NCBI GenBank assembly: GCA_017542475.1
Contig: JAFXXD010000008.1
Coordinates: 21,788 to 85,787 of the forward strand
DNA: 64,000 bases
Direction of reading: 5' to 3'
DNA from: Ruminococcus sp.
GTDB taxonomy: Bacteria; Bacillota; Clostridia; Oscillospirales; Ruminococcaceae
The position numbers and the translations under genes were made by a program. Below are positions 17,151 through 24,427 of the stretch, one piece after another. The notes under the pieces are model-generated. The model saw nothing but the letters and a program-made list of their open reading frames with translations. It made no database searches and was not told where the DNA came from. Numbering within the stretch: position 1 is the stretch's first letter; each line of letters opens with the position of its first letter.

Positions 17151-19109
17151 ATGAACAATAACAAGAGCCGCAAAAGAACTACGCGGCTGATATTCCTGCT
17201 CGCTGTGCTGTCGTTCCTAATAGCGACGGCGCAGGGACTTATCTACTACAGAAACTATGAGGCGTTCTTCAAGTATCTGCTCGTGCTGCAGAACAGTATC
17301 AACGCCTTCGGCTTCAAGGCTACCGTCACGCTGAAGGACACTGTCGCCTTCATCAAGGACGACCCGTCACCGCTGCACAAGGGTATCGGCTACGCCTACT
17401 GCGTCGCGGTATTCACCGCTCCGTACTGCACGATATCCTTCATATACAAGTTCCTCGAGAGGCTACTGCGCTTCATCATCTTCTTCCGCAGGAACAGGAA
17501 CTGCCGCCATATCGTGGTCTTCGGCTACAACGACGACGTGAAGTCGATGATAAAGAACAATACCTCCGACCCGAAGAAGGTCTGCATCCATATCGTGACC
17601 GCAGAGCCCGTCGCCAGCGAGGAGGTCTACCGCCTCAACAGGTCGGGCTATATCGTCCACTCCGCTGACGTGCTCAAGGCTAAGGAGGCGGAGCTCCCCG
17701 CTCTGCTCGCAAAGACGCACATCGAGGACGCGACAAACATCATCCTCTTCGAGAGCTCGTCGATACGCAATTTCTCGCTGCTCCAGCTCTTCCGCCTCAA
17801 TGAGAAGGACTCGCCTGACAGGATAAGGCTCGCAGCAGGGACAAAGGTGTCGTGCAGGTGCGAGGAGGAGGGCATCGGGCGGCTCATCGCCGAATACTAC
17901 AACAGCGCCGCGGGCAGCGACGCCTGCTTCGACCTCGAGCTCGTGGGTCTGCCCGAAATGCAGATACACAAGATGTACTCCGACCACCCGCTCCACACGG
18001 TATACAGGGGCACGGACACGCCGCTCAAGGACTGGAACGTCCACCTGCTCGTGGCGGGCTTCGGTCAGCTCGGTCAGCAGGCGGTATTGCAGGCGATGAA
18101 CCTCGGCGTCGTGCACGAGAGCAACCGCATAGTCATCGACGTCTTCGACTGCAATATCAGAACGAAAAAGGCGGTCTTCCTCAATCAGTTCAGCCGAGGG
18201 AGCTTCGATATCTCCGACGATAAGGCTGTGCTGAGAAGCGGAGTCGCCGACGGTCTGCTTGAGATAAACTTCCACGAGCTCAACGTCGCACACGTCGGCT
18301 TCTTCGATACCGTCCGCAGCAGGCTCGGCTCCGAGCCGTATACATACGCGGTCATCGCTCTTGAGAACATCGACCTCTCCGTCAGCTGCGCTATGCAGCT
18401 CGAGGAGATATTCTCCGAGTGCGGGCTCAAGCTCCCGATACTTATGCGTATGGATACCGACCGCAGGCTCGCGGGGTATATCTCCGCCGATGACGGCGCT
18501 CTCACGGACGTCTGCCTCATCGACGACAGGAGCGTCGTGATAACCCTCGATATGATAATCAACCGCGCTATCGACCGCAGCGCCAAGGACTACAACCACT
18601 TCTACAACAATATCGCGCTCATTACCGCCGATGAAGCGGGCGCGGCAGACAACTCCGAGGACGACCCCGAGCAGGAATGGAACCGCCTGAGGCTGTTCCG
18701 CCGCTCGTCAAGCAAGGCTGCTGCCTACCACGACGAGGTCAAGGACGACATCATCCCCAAGCTCGCAGCCGAAAACGGTACAGAGCTCGCCGACAAGCTC
18801 GAGGAGCTCATCGGCAGGAACGGCTCGCTGATGAGGTATACGGGCTCGGCATGGCAGATGATAGGCTCGGAGGAGGAGCTCCTCGACGCTATGAAGCGCG
18901 ACAGCTTCGCGTATGAGCTCGCGGCTCTCGAGCACAGGCGCTGGTGCTGCTATATGGCTTCCATAGGCTGGCGTGCGGGCGAGCGCAGCGACAAGCTCCG
19001 CCGCAATCCCTGCCTCGTCACTCAGCAGGAGCTTATGGAGAAAATGCCCGAGATGTGCAAGTACGACCTGATGTCCCTTATGGCAAGATACAGGAAAATG
19101 AACAACTAA
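17151..19109 (+). CDS. Two-helix membrane protein with tandem RCK/TrkA-N Rossmann domains and a C-terminal RyR domain
   Basis: 652 residues. Two N-terminal hydrophobic segments (about 10-32 and 75-103) flank a 40-residue loop without a potassium filter (no TVGYG). They are followed by a TrkA-N/RCK-like Rossmann domain (HIVVFGYNDDVKSM, about 118-230) and a second one (VHLLVAGFGQLGQQAV, about 298-420), the layout of ion channels gated by cytoplasmic RCK domains. The C-terminal 90 residues match the RyR-repeat pattern: ELAALEHRRW, GWRAGERSDKLRRNPCL, QQEL. Prokaryotic RyR domains are thought to bind nucleotide-type ligands. It begins 12 bases after the TIR gene with AAAGGA as ribosome binding site and ends at a bidirectional terminator, so the pair forms a closed two-gene unit. 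A ligand-gated membrane effector or sensor coupled to TIR is my inference. Confidence 0.8.
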   Translation: MNNNKSRKRTTRLIFLLAVLSFLIATAQGLIYYRNYEAFFKYLLVLQNSINAFGFKATVTLKDTVAFIKDDPSPLHKGIGYAYCVAVFTAPYCTISFIYKFLERLLRFIIFFRRNRNCRHIVVFGYNDDVKSMIKNNTSDPKKVCIHIVTAEPVASEEVYRLNRSGYIVHSADVLKAKEAELPALLAKTHIEDATNIILFESSSIRNFSLLQLFRLNEKDSPDRIRLAAGTKVSCRCEEEGIGRLIAEYYNSAAGSDACFDLELVGLPEMQIHKMYSDHPLHTVYRGTDTPLKDWNVHLLVAGFGQLGQQAVLQAMNLGVVHESNRIVIDVFDCNIRTKKAVFLNQFSRGSFDISDDKAVLRSGVADGLLEINFHELNVAHVGFFDTVRSRLGSEPYTYAVIALENIDLSVSCAMQLEEIFSECGLKLPILMRMDTDRRLAGYISADDGALTDVCLIDDRSVVITLDMIINRAIDRSAKDYNHFYNNIALITADEAGAADNSEDDPEQEWNRLRLFRRSSSKAAAYHDEVKDDIIPKLAAENGTELADKLEELIGRNGSLMRYTGSAWQMIGSEEELLDAMKRDSFAYELAALEHRRWCCYMASIGWRAGERSDKLRRNPCLVTQQELMEKMPEMCKYDLMSLMARYRKMNN

Positions 19110-19132
19110 AGCCTCTCGCGGAGGCGTGACGT

Positions 19133-19172
19133 AAAAAAACCGTAAGGGAGCTGTGCTCCCTTACGGTTTTTT
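19133..19172. terminator. Bidirectional terminator
   Basis: Perfect 13-base stem (ACCGTAAGGGAGC/GCTCCCTTACGGT) with a three-base loop, flanked by seven As on one side and six Ts on the other. It serves both the RCK-RyR gene (plus) and the lipid kinase (minus). Confidence 0.93.
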
Positions 19173-19173
19173 C

Positions 19174-20121
19174 TTATACCTCCGAAAGATAATTCTCTAT
19201 CGGGTCGTCGTATGCCGGCATACCGCGCTCGCCTATCATAAACGAGATCGCCCTCTGACAGTTGTATACCACGTTCTCAGCCGCATTTCCGCCGTACTCG
19301 CCGTCGCGAGTCCACGATATCTCCTCGTCGTTCAGCGCCGTGAAGGTTATCCTGTCCGTGCGGAAGAACTTGATGTACTCCTTGTCTATCTCCTCCGATA
19401 TATTGAGCAGAGAGTGCACTATCTGCTGGAGCTGCACGATGTTCGAGGGCTTCTTTATCAGCGTGACCTCGAATACTCCGTCGTCAAGATAAAAGTCGTT
19501 CATCGAGAGCAGTCCCGCTACGGACGCGGAATTCGTGACCATTCCGTAGATGAAGTCGTCCTCAATGACGTTGCCGTCGTACTCTATGCGCATCCTCTTC
19601 GAGCGGAGAGTGGTCAGCTGCGTCATTCCGTTGAGCACGTAGGAGATGTGTCCGAACATATTCTTTATCTGCTGTGAGGTCTCGTACGCGACGCTCGTGA
19701 AGGCTCCGAATGCGACGATATACGAGAAGAAGTCGCCGTTGAAGCCGCCTATGTCGCAGGGTGTGGGTGTGCCGTCGGTTATCCATTTCACGGCGTCCAT
19801 CGTGTTCTTGGGTATGCCGAGACTCCGCGCGAAGTCGTTGGTCGAGCCCGCAGGCAGATAGCCTATCGGCACGCGGCTGTGGCTCTTCATCATACCCTGC
19901 AGGCACTGGCTCAGAGTTCCGTCTCCGCCCGCACAGACGATGAGGTCAAACCCGTTCTCGCAGGCGTAATTCGCCGAATCTGCGGCATCTGTACCGCTCT
20001 GCGTGATATGCACCGTAACCTCGAAGTGCGCTTTATTGAATTCAGCTATTATCTCGCCGAGCTTGTCGCCGATAGTGGCTCTGCCCGCAAGGAGATTGAC
20101 TATAAAGTATAATTTCTGCAT
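19174..20121 (-). CDS. YegS/DgkB-type lipid kinase
   Basis: Diacylglycerol kinase catalytic-domain protein of 315 residues that phosphorylates a lipid at the inner membrane face. It has the ATP-binding GGDGTLSQCLQG (about 86-97), the IGYLPAGSTNDFARSLG block, and the C-terminal beta-sandwich segment found in YegS/DgkB proteins. It is likely to recycle diacylglycerol from lipoteichoic acid synthesis, the role of DgkB in Gram-positives, though related kinases have other substrates. Start at 20121 (MQKLYFIVN) follows GGAGCGAC; the 28 extra codons upstream are leader. Monocistronic, with its own promoter, convergent with the RCK-RyR gene. Confidence 0.9.
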   Translation of the reverse strand: MQKLYFIVNLLAGRATIGDKLGEIIAEFNKAHFEVTVHITQSGTDAADSANYACENGFDLIVCAGGDGTLSQCLQGMMKSHSRVPIGYLPAGSTNDFARSLGIPKNTMDAVKWITDGTPTPCDIGGFNGDFFSYIVAFGAFTSVAYETSQQIKNMFGHISYVLNGMTQLTTLRSKRMRIEYDGNVIEDDFIYGMVTNSASVAGLLSMNDFYLDDGVFEVTLIKKPSNIVQLQQIVHSLLNISEEIDKEYIKFFRTDRITFTALNDEEISWTRDGEYGGNAAENVVYNCQRAISFMIGERGMPAYDDPIENYLSEV

Positions 20122-20176
20122 AGATTTGTCGCTCCGATGATGAGTTGTTGATTCGCGTCTGTAATGAACTACATTT

Positions 20177-20205
20177 ATTATAGCTTGAACTGCTCTGTTT
20201 TTCAA
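20177..20205 (-). promoter_or_regulatory. Promoter of the lipid kinase
   Basis: TTGAAA (20200-20205), 17 bases, TATAAT (20177-20182) on the minus strand. Confidence 0.88.
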
Positions 20206-20247
20206 TAGGTAAAATATAATTAAAATATAAAAATAAATAAAAAGGTC

Positions 20248-20276
20248 TTGACTTCATCCCCTCTTAGTGATATAAT
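20248..20276 (+). promoter_or_regulatory. Promoter of tRNA-Gln
   Basis: TTGACT (20248-20253), 17 bases, TATAAT (20271-20276), 26 bases before the tRNA. Confidence 0.9.
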
Positions 20277-20301
20277 AATAAAGCTGAATCACCAAATACA
20301 C

Positions 20302-20377
20302 TGGGGTGTCGCCAAGTGGTAAGGCAGCGGACTCTGACTCCGTTATTTCGAGGGTTCAAATCCTTCCACCCCAACCA
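20302..20377 (+). tRNA. tRNA-Gln (anticodon CUG)
   Basis: Acceptor stem TGGGGTG/CACCCCA, D arm with AAGTGGTAAGGC, anticodon stem GCGGA/TCCGT around loop CTCTGAC (anticodon CTG), T arm GAGGGTTCAAATCCTTC and an encoded CCA end. The AT-richer island with broken mobile-element genes begins directly after it, so its 3' end is a likely historical integration site. Confidence 0.97.
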
Positions 20378-20390
20378 GCGCCAAGCGGGC

Positions 20391-20470
20391 GCGCAGTTCG
20401 CGTTTCACTTCTTGTGGGACGCGAATTTTTTTTCGCGCTCCATAGTGTATCTAAATCAGTTCACCCTTAC
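20391..20470 (+). repeat. TTCGCGTTTCAC palindromic repeat, copy 1
   Basis: About 80 bases beginning GCAGTTCGCGTTTCACTTC and ending near AAATCAGTTCACC; contains TTCGCGTTTCAC paired with GTGGGACGCGAA. It matches 28149-28227 with only a few differences. It starts 14 bases after tRNA-Gln. Confidence 0.8.
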
Positions 20471-20500
20471 ATATCGTCATAACAAAATTGATGACATAGT

Positions 20501-20530
20501 AAAAAAAGCCCGAAATATCAGGCTTTTTTG
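20501..20530. terminator. Probable terminator after tRNA-Gln
   Basis: AAAAAAAGCC.GA paired with TC.GGCTTTTTT around a short AT loop; A run and T run on the two sides make it work in either direction. Confidence 0.7.
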
Positions 20531-20574
20531 CTGCCCAAATCTCGAAAAATTTACTTCGATTTTCATAGATGACA

Positions 20575-20950
20575 TTGGGCTGTTTTAGCCATTTGTAAGG
20601 ATTTGAACTCTCAAAAGAGCAGATACAGTCCCCTCCAAAGGTTGAAATACAGGCAAATCTCGATTTTGTCGGTGAAAAATAGTATACAAAGTTTTGGGCT
20701 CGGTTTTAGTGGTTTTCACGAATTGTGGAAACGCTGGAATCGAGTCCTTTTTTGTTTCTTGTCAGCAAAGTGATAGAACGCCTATCAGCGATTTGTGAGC
20801 CGTTTTTGACGGCGACAGCGTCAGAACGTGAAACGATACCACTGAGAGCAGGTAAAGCCGCTGTGAGCGATTTGTGTGCCTGTCAGCCGATACATAGAGA
20901 GCAGATCACGCCTGCTGTCTATGGAAGAAAACTGATAGGAGGAAAAGCGA
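20575..20950. other. Non-coding remnant upstream of a degraded mobile-element gene
   Basis: No convincing gene. The stretch resembles the leader regions of conjugative-element cargo operons, with repeated GCGATTTGTG words at 20788-20797 and 20856-20865, and ends in a good ribosome binding site (ATAGGAGGAAAA) for the broken gene that follows. I found no integrase, relaxase or transposase. Confidence 0.35.
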
Positions 20951-21379
20951 ATGAACAAATTCTATATGAACGGTAAGCTGATACACAAGGCTTCCGATCA
21001 CAACACCAAACGCTGTGAGGTCGAGAAATGAGTATTTCTGCCTCACTCCGACTTTGAAAGGCTGAAAGCAAATCCGTATCAGGAGCATGAAGCGATAACA
21101 GCAGCCAAAGACCTTATGTACGCGGACAAGGAGGCTTATCACTGCATAATGCTGCTTGACGAGTATGGCGATGACGTACTGCTCATTGAAGCAGACGGCT
21201 TTGACTATCCCCGTTATTCCATGTTCGTCCCTGATGCAAAGTCTATCTACGAGAGGTACCAGACATCAGAGCCTGAACAGAAACTGCATGATATGATCAA
21301 GGATACAGTCGAAAGAATCGCCGAGTTCGCCCATACAGGCAAAACAGACTTCACATCAGCTGATAATAATAGGCATTAA
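20951..21379 (+). pseudogene. Mobile-element type protein with an in-frame stop
   Basis: ATG at 20951 after AGGAGG opens MNKFYMNGKLIHKASDHNTK. The frame hits TGA at 21029-21031, then continues in the same frame to 21379 (VFLPHSDFERLKANPYQEHE to the end) for 142 codons in total. A single CGA-to-TGA change would explain it. The hydrophilic composition and style resemble small cargo proteins (DUF6329-like) of conjugative elements, a resemblance from memory. Translation might restart at the ATG at 21116, but no ribosome binding site is evident there. Confidence 0.6.
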
Positions 21380-21505
21380 CTAATTGTAGAATGGAAGCAA
21401 GCAATGCAAACAGTACGAGAGACAGACATTACCCATAGCACAGCTTTATCCACTCATAGCTAAATCTTTTTGCTACAGTAAAACTATAGTGCTCAGAATC
21501 AAGCA

Positions 21506-21535
21506 AGAAGCTCCCCGATATTTCGGGGAGCTTCT
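21506..21535 (-). terminator. Hairpin terminator after the M23 peptidase
   Basis: Perfect 13-base stem (AGAAGCTCCCCGA/TCGGGGAGCTTCT) with a TATT loop, three bases beyond the peptidase stop. The T run on the minus strand is weak, but the stem is very stable. Confidence 0.75.
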
Positions 21536-21537
21536 CA

Positions 21538-23331
21538 TTATTTCGTAAGCAGTTTTCGCATTGAACAAAGGTCGAATATATCAAGTCTGCCGTCATTGCA
21601 CAGATCTCCAGCTTGCCAATTTGAAAGCTTTGCGTCGGGATCTGCAAGAAGCCATTTCTGCAATAGTACCAGGTCGGACACAGTAAAGCTGCCGTCACAG
21701 TTGACATCACCTTCGACATCGGTGATACTGCGATAGCGGAACTGATAGGAACTTGCATCAGGATCCATCAAATCCGTCCATTCGGATTCTTTTGTATACT
21801 TGTGCTGCTCGACCTTCACTCTGTTCTGATAATCATATGCTTTGTACCAAACCTGACCGCCGTTGCCGCAGACAACTTTATTGCCCGCCTGCGTCTTGGC
21901 AAGATAGTAGGGGTGACCCTCATCATCTCCCTGATCGTAAACGTTCATATCTGCGTTCGGCATGACTATCTCATCATAGCTGCTAAAACGAGAGGTCTTT
22001 TCGTAATTGCACTCACAGGGGAATGAACCGCCGGGGATGCAGTAATGATAGAAGTATTCCTTCACACAAACTCTGGCATCGGAGGTCTCCAGCGGATAAT
22101 CCTTGTTGGTGTAGACCCCGCCGGTGTTCTCCCACATCGTCTTGGCAACGCCATTGTCATGCCAATCCTTGCCGGGAGACTCGACTCCGAGCTTTTCATA
22201 GCGGTTCTTATACTCTGTTATAGTAAGATCGGGATCGTTTTCTTTTGGAACTGCAGAACAATAGGTCCATGTCTGAGCACCGCCAACAACGAAATCGACC
22301 GTATCGATAGTTTGCTTGGAGCCGTTTTCGCGGACTGCATTCAGTACAGCACGGTAATTTCCGTCCTCTAAGGCAGTAACAGCAGAGTTCAGTTCAGCAG
22401 TTTTTGTCAGTTCAAGCGATTCCGATGTACCAAGATCGGTGATCTTCAATACAACTGATTTAGCATTACCATCAAGTGTCCATTTAAAATTCGTCTTGCC
22501 TGTACCTGCGTCTGGTGTCACCAACAGATCGCCTTTTACGGGAGCCTCTTCAACAGTAAAGACCACGCTGTCCGAGAAGGTGAATTTATCATGCGAATTG
22601 ACTGACGCGATGTTTGCGAAATACTTTCCTGCCGGCAGAACTATACTGTAGGTAGTTCCGTCTTTATAGCCAAATAGAGTCTTATAGTCTGTTTCTGTTT
22701 CGTAGATATAAATACGGATATCATACCACTCTGTATCAGAGCAGGCTGTCCATGTCAGGACCGTATTTGTTTCGGAATTTCCCGCATTAACAGTCAGTGT
22801 CGGCTTTGAAGGGGTCGGAGCGAGCTCATATATGTAGCTGAAGCTGTCAGGGTTCACATTCACACGCCCTCCCGAGCCATACATACTTGTTGCATAGGCA
22901 AAATGCAGATGTGGTCCCGTGCTGTTTCCTGTCGTTCCAAGCTCACCGATCTTTTGTCCCTGTTCTACCCACTGACCGCTTGATACACAGTAGGAATTCA
23001 GATGCGCATAGTGGGAATAATAGCCGTTGCCGTGATCAATAACGACACCGTTGCCGTAGCCGTACCACTTACCTGCTACATCGCCCGTAAATGCACCGAC
23101 AACAGTTCCCGACCGCACCGCACATACATCCATTCCTATCGTGCCGCCGATATCAAGTCCGTCATGACTGGAAGAGTAGTATGTGTTGATCTGGCGCGAG
23201 GCAGGAACAGGCCAGTAGTAGCCATCCACATCCGCAGATGCGAATCTCGCAGGAGTTACCGAGATGATCGTAAACACAGAGAATAATACTGCAATAAGAC
23301 AACTGATAAGCTTTGATCTTTTCATTTTCAT
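21538..23331 (-). CDS. Secreted M23 (LytM) peptidase with dockerin
   Basis: 597 residues: signal peptide (about 1-33), then a LytM-type zinc endopeptidase domain (about 45-150) with all expected ligands, His56 and Asp60 in SHDGLDIGG, His110 in YAHLN, and HLH at 141-143 in TGPHLHFAY. Two fibronectin-like beta domains follow (about 175-265 and 270-355). After them comes a Cys- and aromatic-rich region of unknown function (about 360-535, including CVKEYFYHYCIPGG and QFRYRS) and a canonical dockerin (about 540-596, GDVNCDGSFTVSDLVLLQKW and DLCNDGRLDIFDLCSMRK). A cell-wall endopeptidase carrying a dockerin is unusual. It may remodel peptidoglycan for cellulosome display or attack other bacteria; this is inference. 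Codon use is AT-richer than in the core genes. Confidence 0.88.
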   Translation of the reverse strand: MKMKRSKLISCLIAVLFSVFTIISVTPARFASADVDGYYWPVPASRQINTYYSSSHDGLDIGGTIGMDVCAVRSGTVVGAFTGDVAGKWYGYGNGVVIDHGNGYYSHYAHLNSYCVSSGQWVEQGQKIGELGTTGNSTGPHLHFAYATSMYGSGGRVNVNPDSFSYIYELAPTPSKPTLTVNAGNSETNTVLTWTACSDTEWYDIRIYIYETETDYKTLFGYKDGTTYSIVLPAGKYFANIASVNSHDKFTFSDSVVFTVEEAPVKGDLLVTPDAGTGKTNFKWTLDGNAKSVVLKITDLGTSESLELTKTAELNSAVTALEDGNYRAVLNAVRENGSKQTIDTVDFVVGGAQTWTYCSAVPKENDPDLTITEYKNRYEKLGVESPGKDWHDNGVAKTMWENTGGVYTNKDYPLETSDARVCVKEYFYHYCIPGGSFPCECNYEKTSRFSSYDEIVMPNADMNVYDQGDDEGHPYYLAKTQAGNKVVCGNGGQVWYKAYDYQNRVKVEQHKYTKESEWTDLMDPDASSYQFRYRSITDVEGDVNCDGSFTVSDLVLLQKWLLADPDAKLSNWQAGDLCNDGRLDIFDLCSMRKLLTK

Positions 23332-23484
23332 TTACAAACACACCCTTTCAACGTATCAAAGTTAGCTGGCAGAGCGTTGAAGCTCTGCCGCTTTTGCTTA
23401 TGTTTGGACATTATTGTCGATCTGTACTGTCAGGTAACGTTTGTCCCCCTTGTTGGCTTAACAGCAGGATCAATATCCACTATT

Positions 23485-23513
23485 ATTATATCTTCTCCAA
23501 TGGAACGATACAA
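23485..23513 (-). promoter_or_regulatory. Promoter of the M23 peptidase
   Basis: TTGTAT (23508-23513), 17 bases, TATAAT (23485-23490) on the minus strand. The 150-base leader contains a GGCAGAGC/GCTCTGCC hairpin at 23368-23389. Confidence 0.82.
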
Positions 23514-23586
23514 CCCAAGCTGCAGAATTAACACGTTTTGATGTAAAATGTACATTTGAACGGTTCGGCAGAGGTCGGCGGATATC

Positions 23587-23615
23587 TTGCTTTTTTCCTA
23601 TGTGTATGCTATAAT
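23587..23615 (+). promoter_or_regulatory. Promoter of the LytTR/AgrC-type pair
   Basis: TTGCTT (23587-23592), 17 bases ending in TGC, TATAAT (23610-23615): an extended -10 promoter. It diverges from the peptidase promoter about 70 bases away. Confidence 0.85.
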
Positions 23616-23722
23616 GGATGCGATATCTTTACGCTTTTTCTGAAAGCATATGCAGATACACCGATCGCAGAGCACTTTCTGTGCTCCGACAATTATAGCA
23701 TTACTGAAGGTGAGAGATTGCC

Positions 23723-24427
23723 ATGCATTTTTTGGTATGTGACGATGATCCGTCTGATGCGCAGGTACTGTCAGAGCTGCTCCGTCAGCAGATACACGGC
23801 TGTAGAGTATCTGTTGTACATTCAGGTGACGAGGTCATCCCGTTTACGAAAAAGAATACGCTGAATGCGCTGTTTCTGGATATTGAGCTGGCAAATGATA
23901 TCGGCGGGATAGAGTTTGCCGCTGAGTTACGAAAAACATATCAGAATATCCCCATCGTTTTTTATACGAGTCATATCCACTACTGTGAGGAGATATTCAC
24001 GGTTTCGCCTGCTGCTCTGCTGCTAAAGCCTGCGACGTCGGAGCGAGTACGACGCGTTATGCATATCCTGCAAAATAATGAGACCTCGGGCGGCTGTCTG
24101 ACGATTTCCAGTACAAAAACGTCACTGCGTCAGATCCCTCTTGATCAGATCGCTTACATAGAAAACATTCACCGACATCTGACTGTCTTCGGCACGGACG
24201 GACGTGTACTCGCAGAGTTCTGCGGAAAGAAGCTTACGGAGATCGGGGCTCAGCTCGGTAAAGGCTTCCTGCTGTGTCATCAGAGCATTATTGTCAATAT
24301 GAGCGAGATCAGCTCTGTCAGGCGCTATGTGCTGAAGCTTCGCTGCGGAATTGAGCTTCCGATCAGTCAGCGAAGGTTCGGCACTGTACGCAAATGCTGG
24401 GGAGAGTATTTGGGAGAGACGCTATGA
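23723..24427 (+). CDS. LytTR-family response regulator
   Basis: 234 residues. Receiver domain (1-120) with acidic pocket DDD at 7-9, phospho-acceptor Asp53 (ALFLDIEL) and the lysine of LLLKPA. LytTR DNA-binding domain (about 130-232): TSLRQIPLDQIAYIENIHRH, CHQSIIVNMSEISSV, and LPISQRRF near the end. ATG at 23723 follows GAAGGTGAG. The stop overlaps the kinase start (ATGA). Members of this family (AgrA, VirR) control quorum sensing, bacteriocins and secreted factors; the divergently transcribed M23-dockerin protein is a candidate target. Confidence 0.92.
   Translation: MHFLVCDDDPSDAQVLSELLRQQIHGCRVSVVHSGDEVIPFTKKNTLNALFLDIELANDIGGIEFAAELRKTYQNIPIVFYTSHIHYCEEIFTVSPAALLLKPATSERVRRVMHILQNNETSGGCLTISSTKTSLRQIPLDQIAYIENIHRHLTVFGTDGRVLAEFCGKKLTEIGAQLGKGFLLCHQSIIVNMSEISSVRRYVLKLRCGIELPISQRRFGTVRKCWGEYLGETL

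Noticed and set aside
13731-19109. Classical Thoeris (TIR plus SIR2 or caspase-like effector) or CBASS system
   Set aside because: No SIR2, caspase-like, CD-NTase or SAVED domain is encoded. The partner is an RCK-RyR membrane protein, so known defence labels do not apply.
17151-19109. Ordinary potassium channel or TrkA subunit
   Set aside because: There is no selectivity filter (TVGYG) between the two helices, no TrkH partner, and the C-terminal RyR domain is not part of Trk or Ktr systems.
20725-20976. 83-codon plus-strand frame before the broken mobile-type gene
   Set aside because: No ribosome binding site and low coding character. It overlaps the clear ribosome binding site and start of the next gene.
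20951-21379. Selenoprotein with an in-frame TGA
   Set aside because: No SECIS-like stem-loop is evident just after the TGA, the surrounding protein is not a redox enzyme, and the neighbourhood is full of decayed genes. A nonsense mutation is the simpler reading.
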